A stretch of 64,000 nt of DNA from Chryseobacterium gleum (GCA_945897565.1 CAMDFN010000001.1:98889-162888), one strand, 5' to 3'; numbered from the stretch's first letter, positions 1 through 7,284 are shown. Numbers and translations: made by a program. The notes: generated by a model from the sequence alone, not told the origin.

Positions 1-494
1 GGGATTATTCTACGTTAGGAATTACTTATTACGGACAACAGGGTGAAGGTGTAATAAAAGGGGTTTTAGCTAAACAAAAAGCTAACTCGAGAAAAATCAT
101 CAATACGGATGCTTGGGGACATGTACTAAATGCCTTTGACTTTGCCAATGGTGCTAAAATTGAATTAATTAATTATGCAGTAAAATCCGGTAGTCATCAA
201 ACAGGAAATAAGGCTCAATCACAAGCTTTAGGTAAAGTAGGTACGAGTTATATAAAAGTAGCCAATAGACTAAGTAAAGTTTCAGGAGTTGTTGGGGTCT
301 TAATTGTAGGAGCCGATGCTTATCAAAATGAAAAATGGCAAAACCATCATACAGCTGATGTTATGATAGGCATAGTGACAACATTTGTGTTGAGTGGTCC
401 ATGGGGGTGGACAGCTGCAGGAATGTATTTTCTTGTAGATACGGGTGTCCAATTTTCTACGGGTAAATCAATAACGCAAAATTTATTTGACTAA
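1..494 (+). CDS. Rhs-type toxin C-terminal domain, 5' end outside window, membrane-active type
   Basis: An open frame with no start in the window runs from base 3 to a TAA at 492-494, giving about 163 residues. The segment is rich in Gly and hydrophobic residues in its second half (VSGVVGVLIVGADAY, MIGIVTTFVLSGPWGW), with no visible nuclease or protease motif. It is followed after 18 bp by a small polytopic membrane protein, and then by three more Rhs tip/immunity modules. By position and composition it is probably the C-terminal toxin of an Rhs protein whose body lies upstream, perhaps the currently expressed tip. A membrane-permeabilising action is inferred from the hydrophobic segments and the membrane-bound partner. 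The family is not recognised. Confidence 0.55.
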   Translation, partial: DYSTLGITYYGQQGEGVIKGVLAKQKANSRKIINTDAWGHVLNAFDFANGAKIELINYAVKSGSHQTGNKAQSQALGKVGTSYIKVANRLSKVSGVVGVLIVGADAYQNEKWQNHHTADVMIGIVTTFVLSGPWGWTAAGMYFLVDTGVQFSTGKSITQNLFD

Positions 495-512
495 TTATTA
501 TTTAGAAAACCA

Positions 513-902
513 ATGTATAATTTTATTTTCAGTTTTTTCTACTGGTACTTTAATAAACGAAACGACATAACTCCTAGGTTTTCAGCGGCATTAACAGTTG
601 CTTTAACTGTTTTTTTTCACTTATTCTTATTTGCAAATATTATAACTTTCTTTACAGGTATTAATCTTGCGGGCAAACCATTTAGTCAAGATTATTCAAC
701 CAATAAACTTTATTTGATGCCTTTTGGATTAGTATATGTTTATTCCTTTGTTTTCTTTTACAATCGCAAACGAACAATGGCAATCTTGAGTAAATATCCA
801 ACAAATTATAATTGGATAAGTGTTAAAAATATTTTGTTGATATTACTAATAATGATCGTGCCTTTTCTGTTAGGTATACAATTTTTACAGCACAGTAATT
901 AA
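513..902 (+). CDS. Small polytopic membrane protein, probable immunity to the upstream toxin
   Basis: The 129-residue protein has about three predicted membrane segments (around residues 25-50, 68-82 and 104-123) and a basic, aromatic N-terminus. It starts 18 bp after the stop of the upstream toxin-like frame, in the usual order toxin then immunity. Known immunity proteins for pore-forming toxins are often integral inner-membrane proteins, so the pairing fits a membrane-acting toxin. No sequence family is recognised. The assignment rests on position and topology. Confidence 0.5.
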   Translation: MYNFIFSFFYWYFNKRNDITPRFSAALTVALTVFFHLFLFANIITFFTGINLAGKPFSQDYSTNKLYLMPFGLVYVYSFVFFYNRKRTMAILSKYPTNYNWISVKNILLILLIMIVPFLLGIQFLQHSN

Positions 903-1044
903 CTAATTATCATTATTCTGAATTTGCAATAAGTTACACTTGGCCTGAGAATGCTCACTTCAATGATACGTCAAAAAGACAGCATTTCAAAAAATTGTAA
1001 CCGTTGTAAATAAAATTAATTTATAATACAAAAGCTTCATTCTT

Positions 1045-2133
1045 TTGCCAAATTCATTAAATATATTTTGTTCCTTTTACCCCACCAAATCTTCCCCTTG
1101 CGTCGGTATTCGAACCTGCTCCGACTATAGCCCGTTTGGTGTAGAATTGGATGGTAGAACGGTGAGTGGTGGGTATAGGTTTGGGTTCAATGGTAAAGAA
1201 ATAAATGATGATATTTTGGGACCGAGCAATTATTATGATTTTGGTGCTAGAATGTATGCTAGTAGGATAGGGAGATGGTTATCTTGTGATTCACATTTCT
1301 CTGATTACCCAAGTATTTCAGGATATTGTTTTGCAATAGCTAATCCAAATAGGTTCATCGATCCAAATGGTAAATGGGTAGTCGAAATACAGAAAAACCA
1401 ACAAGGCAAATATAAGTTGAATTTCATTCCAGAAGAAAATGATAATTTAAAAACTCTCTCTATCCAGTTAGGTTTATCTGAAGAAACTATCCTGAAAGCT
1501 CATCCTGAATTATCGAGATTAGTAGTTACTAAATCTACAATTTTAACACTTGAAAATTTGAAACAAGTGCAAAATATAAATGCTGGAATAAATTATATTG
1601 GAGAAAATCAATCTTTTACAAATTGTGCAAACCTTGCAGATCGTTGCGATGGAGGATCCTCGAATCGTGATGTCCAATTTAATTCTTCCGATGATGGCGT
1701 TAGTCTATATGAAGACAAGTTATCTAGCTACATTGCCATTTCGGATGAAAATGCTCAAATCGGTGATGTGATGATGTTTTCATTAGGAAGTGAATATCTG
1801 AAAGAATTTAGAATATATAATGAAAAATTATGTTTACAATTTTATTATGATGATCCCGAAAAAGCAAAGCGATGTTTGGAAAATAAAAATAAAACCACTC
1901 CCTATTTATTGAATAAAGAGAAACATTTTGCAGTTGTTGTACTATTGGATAAATCAGGAGAATTCCCGAGTCAAATGATACAAAAAAATGGGAGATCAAT
2001 ATGGGATATGAAAGTTGATAATGTTACTGACACGCGAGTTAAAACAAATACTTTTGATTTAGTTTATGAAAGATCAAACCCAAAATCATGTGGCGGTTTA
2101 AAACCACAAGTTTATAGAAATCCAAGACCATGA
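1045..2133 (+). CDS. Orphan Rhs tip A: Rhs core remnant, LysM-like segment and papain/NlpC-like domain
   Basis: The frame carries the end of an Rhs-associated core (SDYSPFGVELDGRT, then GFNGKE, YDFGARMY, RIGRWLS, residues 27-80) and a variable C-terminus after the NPNRFIDPNGK junction (about residue 110). Residues 133-172 look like a LysM fold (LKTLSIQLGLSEETILKAHP). Downstream are Cys194 in TNCANLA, a GDVMMF segment at 240-245 and His294 in KHFAVVVLL, the order seen in NlpC/P60 and CHAP-like cysteine hydrolases of peptidoglycan. The start is a TTG in AT-rich DNA with no Rhs body upstream, so this is probably not independently expressed. Its stop overlaps the next gene by ATGA. The peptidoglycan target is inferred and agrees with the exported partner. 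Confidence 0.65.
   Translation: MPNSLNIFCSFYPTKSSPCVGIRTCSDYSPFGVELDGRTVSGGYRFGFNGKEINDDILGPSNYYDFGARMYASRIGRWLSCDSHFSDYPSISGYCFAIANPNRFIDPNGKWVVEIQKNQQGKYKLNFIPEENDNLKTLSIQLGLSEETILKAHPELSRLVVTKSTILTLENLKQVQNINAGINYIGENQSFTNCANLADRCDGGSSNRDVQFNSSDDGVSLYEDKLSSYIAISDENAQIGDVMMFSLGSEYLKEFRIYNEKLCLQFYYDDPEKAKRCLENKNKTTPYLLNKEKHFAVVVLLDKSGEFPSQMIQKNGRSIWDMKVDNVTDTRVKTNTFDLVYERSNPKSCGGLKPQVYRNPRP
1092..1139 (+). repeat. Rhs junction block, copy 1
   Basis: This 48-bp block encodes PCVGIRTCSDYSPFG and is nearly identical in three places (here, 2671-2718, 4332-4379). It differs from copy 2 at two positions and from copy 3 at one. Sequence upstream of the block is unrelated between copies apart from a few flanking bases. 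It includes a GTCGG/CCGAC inverted pair around TTCGAA. Confidence 0.85.
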
Positions 2134-2567
2134 ATCTTTTATTTTTACTCTATTCATTTTATATTCCGAGTATAACATTCTCACAAGTTGAAACTTTGAT
2201 AAATAAAAGCGGAATTAGTACTCTTTTTTTAGATTCTTCAATGTTAAATGAGGAAGGTTTTGTTTTTGATAAAAGCTTAATTTGCAACCTGAAAACGATC
2301 CAAATAACAAAAAATGAAAAACTAAACTTATGCCTACTATCAATAGAAAATAATAAAGGTGAAACAAGAGCTGAATTTTGCAACATTATTTGTATCGAAA
2401 ATGAGTCTTTTGAATTAGAACTTGAAAATTTAATTGATAGTAAATATTTAGTATACGATTACTTTTTTACAAATCATTTTAAAATTGATTTGTGTGGAGA
2501 CGAATTGTCATTTTATTACTTTGATAAAAAAAATGGATGTAATAAATTATTCCTAAGAATTAAATGA
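2130..2567 (+). CDS. Exported candidate immunity protein for tip A
   Basis: The 145-residue product begins with a signal peptide (MNLLFLLYSFYIPSITFSQ) and is otherwise a small acidic soluble protein of no recognised family. Its ATG overlaps the stop of the tip A frame in an ATGA. Export to the periplasm is what an immunity protein against a peptidoglycan-cleaving toxin would need, so location and toxin motif support each other. It ends 'NKLFLRIK'. The immunity role is inferred from synteny. Confidence 0.55.
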   Translation: MNLLFLLYSFYIPSITFSQVETLINKSGISTLFLDSSMLNEEGFVFDKSLICNLKTIQITKNEKLNLCLLSIENNKGETRAEFCNIICIENESFELELENLIDSKYLVYDYFFTNHFKIDLCGDELSFYYFDKKNGCNKLFLRIK

Positions 2568-2623
2568 AACTTATATTTTTTCAGACATAACAATTTACAC
2601 TTCAATTAATTAGTGACAAATGA

Positions 2624-3718
2624 ATGATATTACTTTATTCTTTATTTAAATTTTCTTACCCCTCCAATCATTCCCCTTGCGTCGGTATTCGAACCTGCTC
2701 CGATTACAGCCCGTTTGGAGTTTTACTCCCTGGTAGACACAGTGTGGTTTTGGGACGATTTGGCTTCAATTCAAAAGAACAAGACCCAGAAATTTCTGGT
2801 GAAGGAAATAGTTATGATTTTGGGGCGAGGATGTATAACCCTCGTATTGGTAGATGGCTGAGTCCTGATGCTTTGGAAGCAAAGCATCCTGATGCATCTA
2901 CTTATTGTTTTGTAAAAAATATGCCAACGATAGCAGTTGACCCTGATGGAAAAGATGTTATTATTGTGATTTATTCAGGAACCGATAGTCGATATAAACA
3001 GGCGGCATGGACCAGAGTAAGAGAAGTAAAAGCACGACCAACCTTTGATAAAACTACCGATAAGGTTATTTTTATGCATGTCAAAGACTTAGGCAAGTTG
3101 GAAGAAATGGTTAATTATCAGCTGTCTGATAGGGTGAGAGAAAAGTACGGAAAGACCGTAGAATTTTCGTACTATGGACACGGTGGTACTGATGGACCTA
3201 TTAGTGAACAGGCAGTTTCTGGGGATTATAATTTAGCCGATGAAACAGGACAAGGTTATGACCAATGTCAAATGTCAAAATCTGGTTGGGCTAATATTGA
3301 CTTCAACTTTGACCCTAAGAATTCAATAGCAAACTTTTATGGTTGTCGAACATCGGAATTTGCAATGATGTTTGCGGTATTTCAGAATGTTGCGTATGCA
3401 TCTGGTTATGGCGGTAGTGCTGGACCAACAACAAACCCGACTAAATTTGAATCTTCCATGAACACTTATGATTACATGTACATGTGGGATGGTGATGGAT
3501 TGTTTATTTATAAAGGTCGTGAAGCAGGAGAACATCGTGGTAGTACAGATAATGACAATGATGGTTATTTAGATTGGGAAAAGAATGACCCTACAAGTAC
3601 TGGTGATTGGGCTGAGTACGGAAATACAATGAGGTCTCAAGAGGTAAGTTGGGGGGAATTCTCGACAAATGTTAGAGTTAGAGGAGATGGCAAACTTGCT
3701 GGATATAAAAAGAAATGA
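2624..3718 (+). CDS. Orphan Rhs tip B: Rhs core remnant with clan-CD-like His/Cys domain
   Basis: The Rhs core remnant spans roughly residues 18-109 (CSDYSPFG, FGFNSKE, YDFGARMYNPRIGRWLSPD, ending VDPDGK). The variable part begins DVIIVIYSGTD. His186 in FSYYGHGG and Cys241 in ANFYGCRTS, about 55 residues apart and each after a hydrophobic strand, resemble the catalytic dyad of clan CD peptidases (caspase, gingipain). A DNDNDGYLDWEK stretch near residue 308 looks like a calcium-binding loop. The ATG at 2624 lies in AT-rich DNA without an Rhs body, so the start is probably not native. The stop overlaps the next gene by ATGA. The peptidase call is a motif-level inference. Confidence 0.6.
   Translation: MILLYSLFKFSYPSNHSPCVGIRTCSDYSPFGVLLPGRHSVVLGRFGFNSKEQDPEISGEGNSYDFGARMYNPRIGRWLSPDALEAKHPDASTYCFVKNMPTIAVDPDGKDVIIVIYSGTDSRYKQAAWTRVREVKARPTFDKTTDKVIFMHVKDLGKLEEMVNYQLSDRVREKYGKTVEFSYYGHGGTDGPISEQAVSGDYNLADETGQGYDQCQMSKSGWANIDFNFDPKNSIANFYGCRTSEFAMMFAVFQNVAYASGYGGSAGPTTNPTKFESSMNTYDYMYMWDGDGLFIYKGREAGEHRGSTDNDNDGYLDWEKNDPTSTGDWAEYGNTMRSQEVSWGEFSTNVRVRGDGKLAGYKKK
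2671..2718 (+). repeat. Rhs junction block, copy 2
   Basis: Second copy of the 48-bp block. It differs from copy 1 at two third-codon positions (GAT for GAC, TAC for TAT), both silent. The sequence diverges strongly just downstream and is unrelated upstream. Confidence 0.85.
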
Positions 3719-3990
3719 TTATGAGTAATATTAAAACTATTTATATTTATTTATCCGCTCTATTTCAGGCTGTTTTACTAACGCTTAGTATAGGTATGAT
3801 ACAATTGATGTTTAAGTTAAGATATTCAAACGAAGTAATTCATAAAGTTGGCTTGCCTTTTGATTATTATTTTTTAAGTTTTAAAGAATTGCATGGATTT
3901 GACATAACAAACTTTTTATTAGATGTTATCGTTTGTTACATACCGATTTTACTGCTCAGAATTGGATTAAAGAAACTGACTAAAACTTAA
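3715..3990 (+). CDS. Two-helix membrane protein, candidate immunity for tip B
   Basis: The 91-residue protein has two predicted membrane helices (about residues 9-32 and 66-84) separated by a short loop. It starts on an ATGA overlap with the tip B stop, with a second ATG two codons later. No family is recognised. If tip B acts in or near the membrane or periplasm, a membrane partner is plausible. A second small gene follows directly, so either or both could protect. Confidence 0.45.
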   Translation: MIMSNIKTIYIYLSALFQAVLLTLSIGMIQLMFKLRYSNEVIHKVGLPFDYYFLSFKELHGFDITNFLLDVIVCYIPILLLRIGLKKLTKT

Positions 3991-4007
3991 TTCGTTTGTA
4001 TGAGGCA

Positions 4008-4211
4008 ATGTTATATATGCTGAAAGCGTATTGGGAAGCAACAAAATCAATTGATTTAACTGATATATTTAGTGGCGGAGAATATTGGGATGTAAGAGGC
4101 AAACCTGCTGACTCCGCTTTCTGGGAATATTGCTTAGAAGCAATTGAAAAAGTCAAAAAAGAAGGTCCACCACCTTTGAAAGAGTTATCAACTCCTAAAA
4201 ATACAAAGTGA
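4008..4211 (+). CDS. Small acidic protein resembling a polymorphic-toxin immunity family
   Basis: The open frame begins at a TTG (3996), but the ATG at 4008 is the likelier start, giving 67 residues. The pattern MLKAYWEATKSIDLTDIF...PADSAFWEYCLEAIEKV resembles small immunity-like proteins with a YWE...D-I...ADPAxWEDW layout that occur next to Rhs and contact-dependent toxins. It sits 17 bp after the two-helix membrane protein and has no matching toxin of its own. It could be a second immunity to tip B or a leftover from a displaced toxin. Confidence 0.45.
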   Translation: MLYMLKAYWEATKSIDLTDIFSGGEYWDVRGKPADSAFWEYCLEAIEKVKKEGPPPLKELSTPKNTK

Positions 4212-4311
4212 TTAAGAATTTCTTTAAAATATTAACGCCAACATCAAATCCAAGAAAAATCTGGTGAAACTCAGACAAAATAGTTGGCAAATATAATTAA
4301 CTAACAATCCA

Positions 4312-5445
4312 ATGCGCACCCCCTCCAAATCTTCCCCTTGCGTCGGTATTCGAACCTGCTCCGACTACAGCCCGTTTGGTGTGGAATTGGATGGTAGAAC
4401 GGAGAGTGGTGGGTATAGGTATGGTTTTAACGGGAAAGAAAAAACCGATGAAATTTCAGGACCGTGCAACTCATATGATTTTGGTGCGAGGATGCACGAT
4501 CCGAGAATAGGGAGATTTTTAGTTCTAGATCCAAAGACGGCTGTTTATCCAATGTTTTCACCATATTGTTTTGCAAATAATTCACCAGTGTTATTTGTAG
4601 ATGCAAATGGTGAAGGACCAATTGTTAGCTGGTTAATAAAGCAAATGACTTATAATAAAAAAGAAAATTCTGCTTTCCTCAGCTACCAAATAAATGTTCA
4701 TCGCACAGTTTATATTGTAAATAGCTCTAAAATGAACTTGAATGCTGAAGCGAAATCAGCAATTTGTTCCAATATAAGTAAAGGTTATGCAGCAGCTAGT
4801 TTTTCATACAATTTAACACAAAGTGAAATTGCCGGTATCGATCAATTTATTGATAGACAATATTCTCACATCCCAAATAATGCGAATTTGACGATTAATG
4901 TCCAAATGCAATTCAGCGCAACAGTACAATTCGTAAATTCTTTAGACGAAATTACTGATGGAAATGCAACAATTATTGAAATGGTAGATGACATACCTAT
5001 TGCCGAAGATGGATTTAAACCGGCAGGTATTGCTGTTGGAATTGCTGGAGGTGATGCCATACAAGTTTTGGCAGATGAAATCTCACCTAGGGCTGTGAAT
5101 TTAAATGGTTTTTCATTGCCTGGTAAAAATACAACTGTACATGAATTTTTACACTTAGATGGAGCAACTGATTTGTACAAATATAAAAAGGGTGTGCTCG
5201 TAAAAAGTGATGCTTCTATAATGGGGGGGAATAATGGCCTGCTAACTCCCAATATGCAAACTAAATCAGAAATAGCAACATTTTATTTTAGAAGTACCAG
5301 GATGGCAATTGATTTAGAGCAAAAAAATATTTATCCTGGACAAAAGGAGGCTGGTATAACAGATCTTGAAGGAAAACAAAATTTTAGGTTGGATGCTACT
5401 AAAGAGACAAATAAGCAAGAATTAAAAAATTTAAGAAATAAATGA
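4312..5445 (+). CDS. Orphan Rhs tip C: Rhs core remnant with metzincin-like zinc protease
   Basis: The Rhs core remnant spans about residues 9-99 (SDYSPFGVELDGRT, YGFNGKE, YDFGARMHDPRIGRFL, ending FVDANG) and closely resembles tip A at the DNA level. The variable domain holds HEFLHLDGATD (His277, Glu278, His281, Asp287), the extended HExxHxxGxxD zinc signature of metzincins, and 17 residues on SIMGG with Met304, matching a Met-turn. That is good motif evidence for a secreted-type metalloprotease. The ATG at 4312 is immediately upstream of the shared block and probably not a native start. The stop overlaps the next gene by ATGA. Confidence 0.7.
   Translation: MRTPSKSSPCVGIRTCSDYSPFGVELDGRTESGGYRYGFNGKEKTDEISGPCNSYDFGARMHDPRIGRFLVLDPKTAVYPMFSPYCFANNSPVLFVDANGEGPIVSWLIKQMTYNKKENSAFLSYQINVHRTVYIVNSSKMNLNAEAKSAICSNISKGYAAASFSYNLTQSEIAGIDQFIDRQYSHIPNNANLTINVQMQFSATVQFVNSLDEITDGNATIIEMVDDIPIAEDGFKPAGIAVGIAGGDAIQVLADEISPRAVNLNGFSLPGKNTTVHEFLHLDGATDLYKYKKGVLVKSDASIMGGNNGLLTPNMQTKSEIATFYFRSTRMAIDLEQKNIYPGQKEAGITDLEGKQNFRLDATKETNKQELKNLRNK
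4332..4379 (+). repeat. Rhs junction block, copy 3
   Basis: Third copy of the 48-bp block, one base different from copy 1. Homology with copy 1 continues well beyond the block through the Rhs core, whereas upstream only a few bases (CCAAATC) are shared. Confidence 0.85.
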
Positions 5446-5945
5446 AAATAATATTCAATTTTATCTGGTTATCATTTTTGTTAGTGATGTGTGATTACTC
5501 TAAAGAATTAAATACAGTAGGAAATTATCTAAAAAGTGGAAAGTTTATCGCGACAAAGACTTTCGGTGATACAATTATTAATTTCAATTACAATGATAGT
5601 TCATTACATTATTATGATGGGGCATTGGAATTTATTTTTATCAAATCCGAGCATATCAATCAAAATGCCCAAATAATTGAAACGGATGCTAAGATAAAGG
5701 AAGTTGGAAAAAAGGAATTCGAAAAAAATTGCATATCATGTCACTATAAGCTTAATTTGGGAGATCATTTTATATCGAAAATTGAATTCGAAAGTATCTA
5801 TAGGAGCCAGATGCCACATAAAGTAAAACTAAATAATGTAACGTACTATAAATTTGACAAAAGTGAGGAGCATTCATTTTATTTTACTCTTGGTGAATTT
5901 AAAAGATCAAGAATATTCTTGTATTTAGATAGTCTATATCACTGA
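5442..5945 (+). CDS. Candidate lipoprotein immunity for tip C with a CxxCH motif
   Basis: The 167-residue product starts with a hydrophobic segment ending LLVMC (Cys17), a possible lipobox, so a periplasm-facing lipoprotein is likely. Residues 92-101 read EFEKNCISCH, a CxxCH heme-c attachment pattern in a context typical of small cytochromes c, and a Met-Pro at 124-125 could serve as distal ligand. The rest does not obviously match a cytochrome. It overlaps the tip C stop by ATGA, so it is the positional immunity candidate. Whether heme is bound is not known; the motif could be chance or zinc-related. Confidence 0.5.
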   Translation: MKIIFNFIWLSFLLVMCDYSKELNTVGNYLKSGKFIATKTFGDTIINFNYNDSSLHYYDGALEFIFIKSEHINQNAQIIETDAKIKEVGKKEFEKNCISCHYKLNLGDHFISKIEFESIYRSQMPHKVKLNNVTYYKFDKSEEHSFYFTLGEFKRSRIFLYLDSLYH

Positions 5946-5962
5946 TGCGCAACGCCTCAGAT

Positions 5963-6000
5963 TTTTGGTGCTACCTAACTTAGGTAAGCTTCCCCCAAAA
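5963..6000. other. Nested inverted repeat after the last tip cassette
   Basis: ACCTAA (5973-5978) pairs with TTAGGT (5980-5985), and TTTTGG (5963-5968) can pair with CCAAAA (5995-6000) outside it. It follows the last immunity gene by 18 bp and precedes the GGAATTC array. It may be a terminator or a recombination-related hairpin; it lacks a clear T-tract. Confidence 0.35.
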
Positions 6001-6045
6001 CTGAAACATTTAGAAATTGAGTAGGCAAGCCCAAAATAAAATCAA

Positions 6046-6156
6046 GGAATTCCGAAGTAATTCATAAGGAAGATCAGGAATTCTATGGTAATTACACAGA
6101 AATCCATTGTAAAATCAAGGAATTCCTGAGTAATTATTCGGAATAATAAGGAATTC
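6046..6156. repeat. Four phased GGAATTC repeats next to the integrase gene
   Basis: GGAATTC occurs at 6046-6052, 6077-6083, 6119-6125 and 6150-6156. The start-to-start spacings are 31, 42 and 31 bp, close to 3, 4 and 3 helical turns. The first three are each followed by five bases and TAATT, and the first gives a dyad GAATT-N7-AATTC. The last overlaps the integrase stop. The array covers most of the 210-bp gap between tip cassette C and the recombinase. Recombinase or accessory-protein binding is inferred from the spacing and location. Confidence 0.6.
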
Positions 6157-7235
6157 TAAGGAAATAATCCCTTCATATCCTCAAAACTAAATACTCGAGT
6201 TGTTTCGGCATCCAAGCGGTGTTGTGCTAATCTTACATATCTGTAGAATTCTTTGCTATTTGGGGCATGGCCAGAGATGCGGCGAACGAGCATTTCGTCC
6301 ATTCCGGATTCGAGCATGATGGAAATGGCGGTGCGGCGCATGGTGTGGGAGCTGACGTGATCGGAAAGTTTTAGTTTGCGTTTGGTTTTGGCGTCTTTCT
6401 GACGTACAATGACTTTGCCTTTGCGCTCCCGGACTTTGTCTAGATGGATGTTTTCGGGTAGGAGGGTGGCTAATTCTTTTAACCGTCGATTGAAATGCTG
6501 AAGTGTGATTTGGGGTAGGAGGTAAGGGCTTTTTAGGGCATGCTGTTCAATAATTGCTGTGCAATAGGAGGGCAGGCGCATTCGGGTTTCAATCTGAGTT
6601 TTGGAGGCCCGTACATCTAGGTAATAGTGGTCGTTTTTCTTTTGAAGATGTCGTTTGGTCAATTGTTTTAAGTCAGAATAGCGCAGGGCTACGGTGCAGC
6701 CAAATACAAAAATGTCTCTGATATCCTGTAGTTTGTACTCCTTGATCTTTTGATCAATTTCTGGATCATGCATGAGGGCAAACAACTGATGTTTGGAAAG
6801 CGCAACTACCGGTATCTCATCCTTGGGTACAAAAAATTGTAAATGATAATTGCCCACATACATGTGCAAATCCTTGTTCAAGTAATTGTAAAACGCACGC
6901 CAGTTTCTAATGAGTAAGCCAATGTAATTATCAAAAATTCCTTTTCCATAAAGATAGGTGGTGAAGTGCTTGTAAAGTCGAGCGTGGTAATTGTTGGCAG
7001 CTGCTCTTTCTCTAAGTGTCAAGTTAAGGTCATTGTACAAACGCAACTCTATTTTTTTGGTCTGAGCAAAAGCCCGTAAATGATTCAGCAGAGCAGTGTA
7101 GTTCTTGAGCGTTCCTTTAGAAATCCGCTGCCCATCGGTTCTATTGTGTCTTCCACCTTGCATAGATGCAAGCATTTGCTCATACAGCTCAAAATAACGA
7201 GCCTCATTGTAAAATTTTGTCTTTTGTGTTCGCAT
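6156..7235 (-). CDS. Tyrosine recombinase (phage integrase family)
   Basis: The 359-residue protein has an N-terminal SAM-like arm- and core-binding region (to about residue 150) and a C-terminal catalytic domain. The catalytic residues visible are Arg185 (TVALRYSDL), probably Lys212, His297 and Arg300 (SHTMRRTA), His323 (SGHAPNS) and a nucleophile Tyr at 331 or 333 (EFYRYV). It would cut and rejoin DNA at short paired sites. It is transcribed toward the toxin-tip array and ends on the last of four phased GGAATTC repeats. It could mobilise the island, rearrange the tips, or be a leftover from another element; the sequence does not decide. Confidence 0.85.
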   Translation of the reverse strand: MRTQKTKFYNEARYFELYEQMLASMQGGRHNRTDGQRISKGTLKNYTALLNHLRAFAQTKKIELRLYNDLNLTLRERAAANNYHARLYKHFTTYLYGKGIFDNYIGLLIRNWRAFYNYLNKDLHMYVGNYHLQFFVPKDEIPVVALSKHQLFALMHDPEIDQKIKEYKLQDIRDIFVFGCTVALRYSDLKQLTKRHLQKKNDHYYLDVRASKTQIETRMRLPSYCTAIIEQHALKSPYLLPQITLQHFNRRLKELATLLPENIHLDKVRERKGKVIVRQKDAKTKRKLKLSDHVSSHTMRRTAISIMLESGMDEMLVRRISGHAPNSKEFYRYVRLAQHRLDAETTRVFSFEDMKGLFP

Positions 7236-7284
7236 GATTTTTTTTGTTTGCTCATACGATTGGTTTGAGAAAAGGTACTAGAAA

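Noticed and set aside
1092..1139. The 48-bp Rhs block as a tRNA fragment or attachment site (it contains TTCGAA)
   Set aside because: It does not form a T-arm stem and does not match the tRNA at 12727-12800. It is in frame with the Rhs core.
5963..6000. An integron attC site
   Set aside because: ACCTAAC fits the RYYYAAC box, but the partner is adjacent, giving a plain 13-bp palindrome. There is no bulged attC fold and no IntI-specific extra domain in the recombinase.
6046..6156. GGAATTC repeats as a CRISPR array
   Set aside because: The repeats are only 7 bp with degenerate flanks and irregular 31/42-bp spacing, and no cas genes are present.
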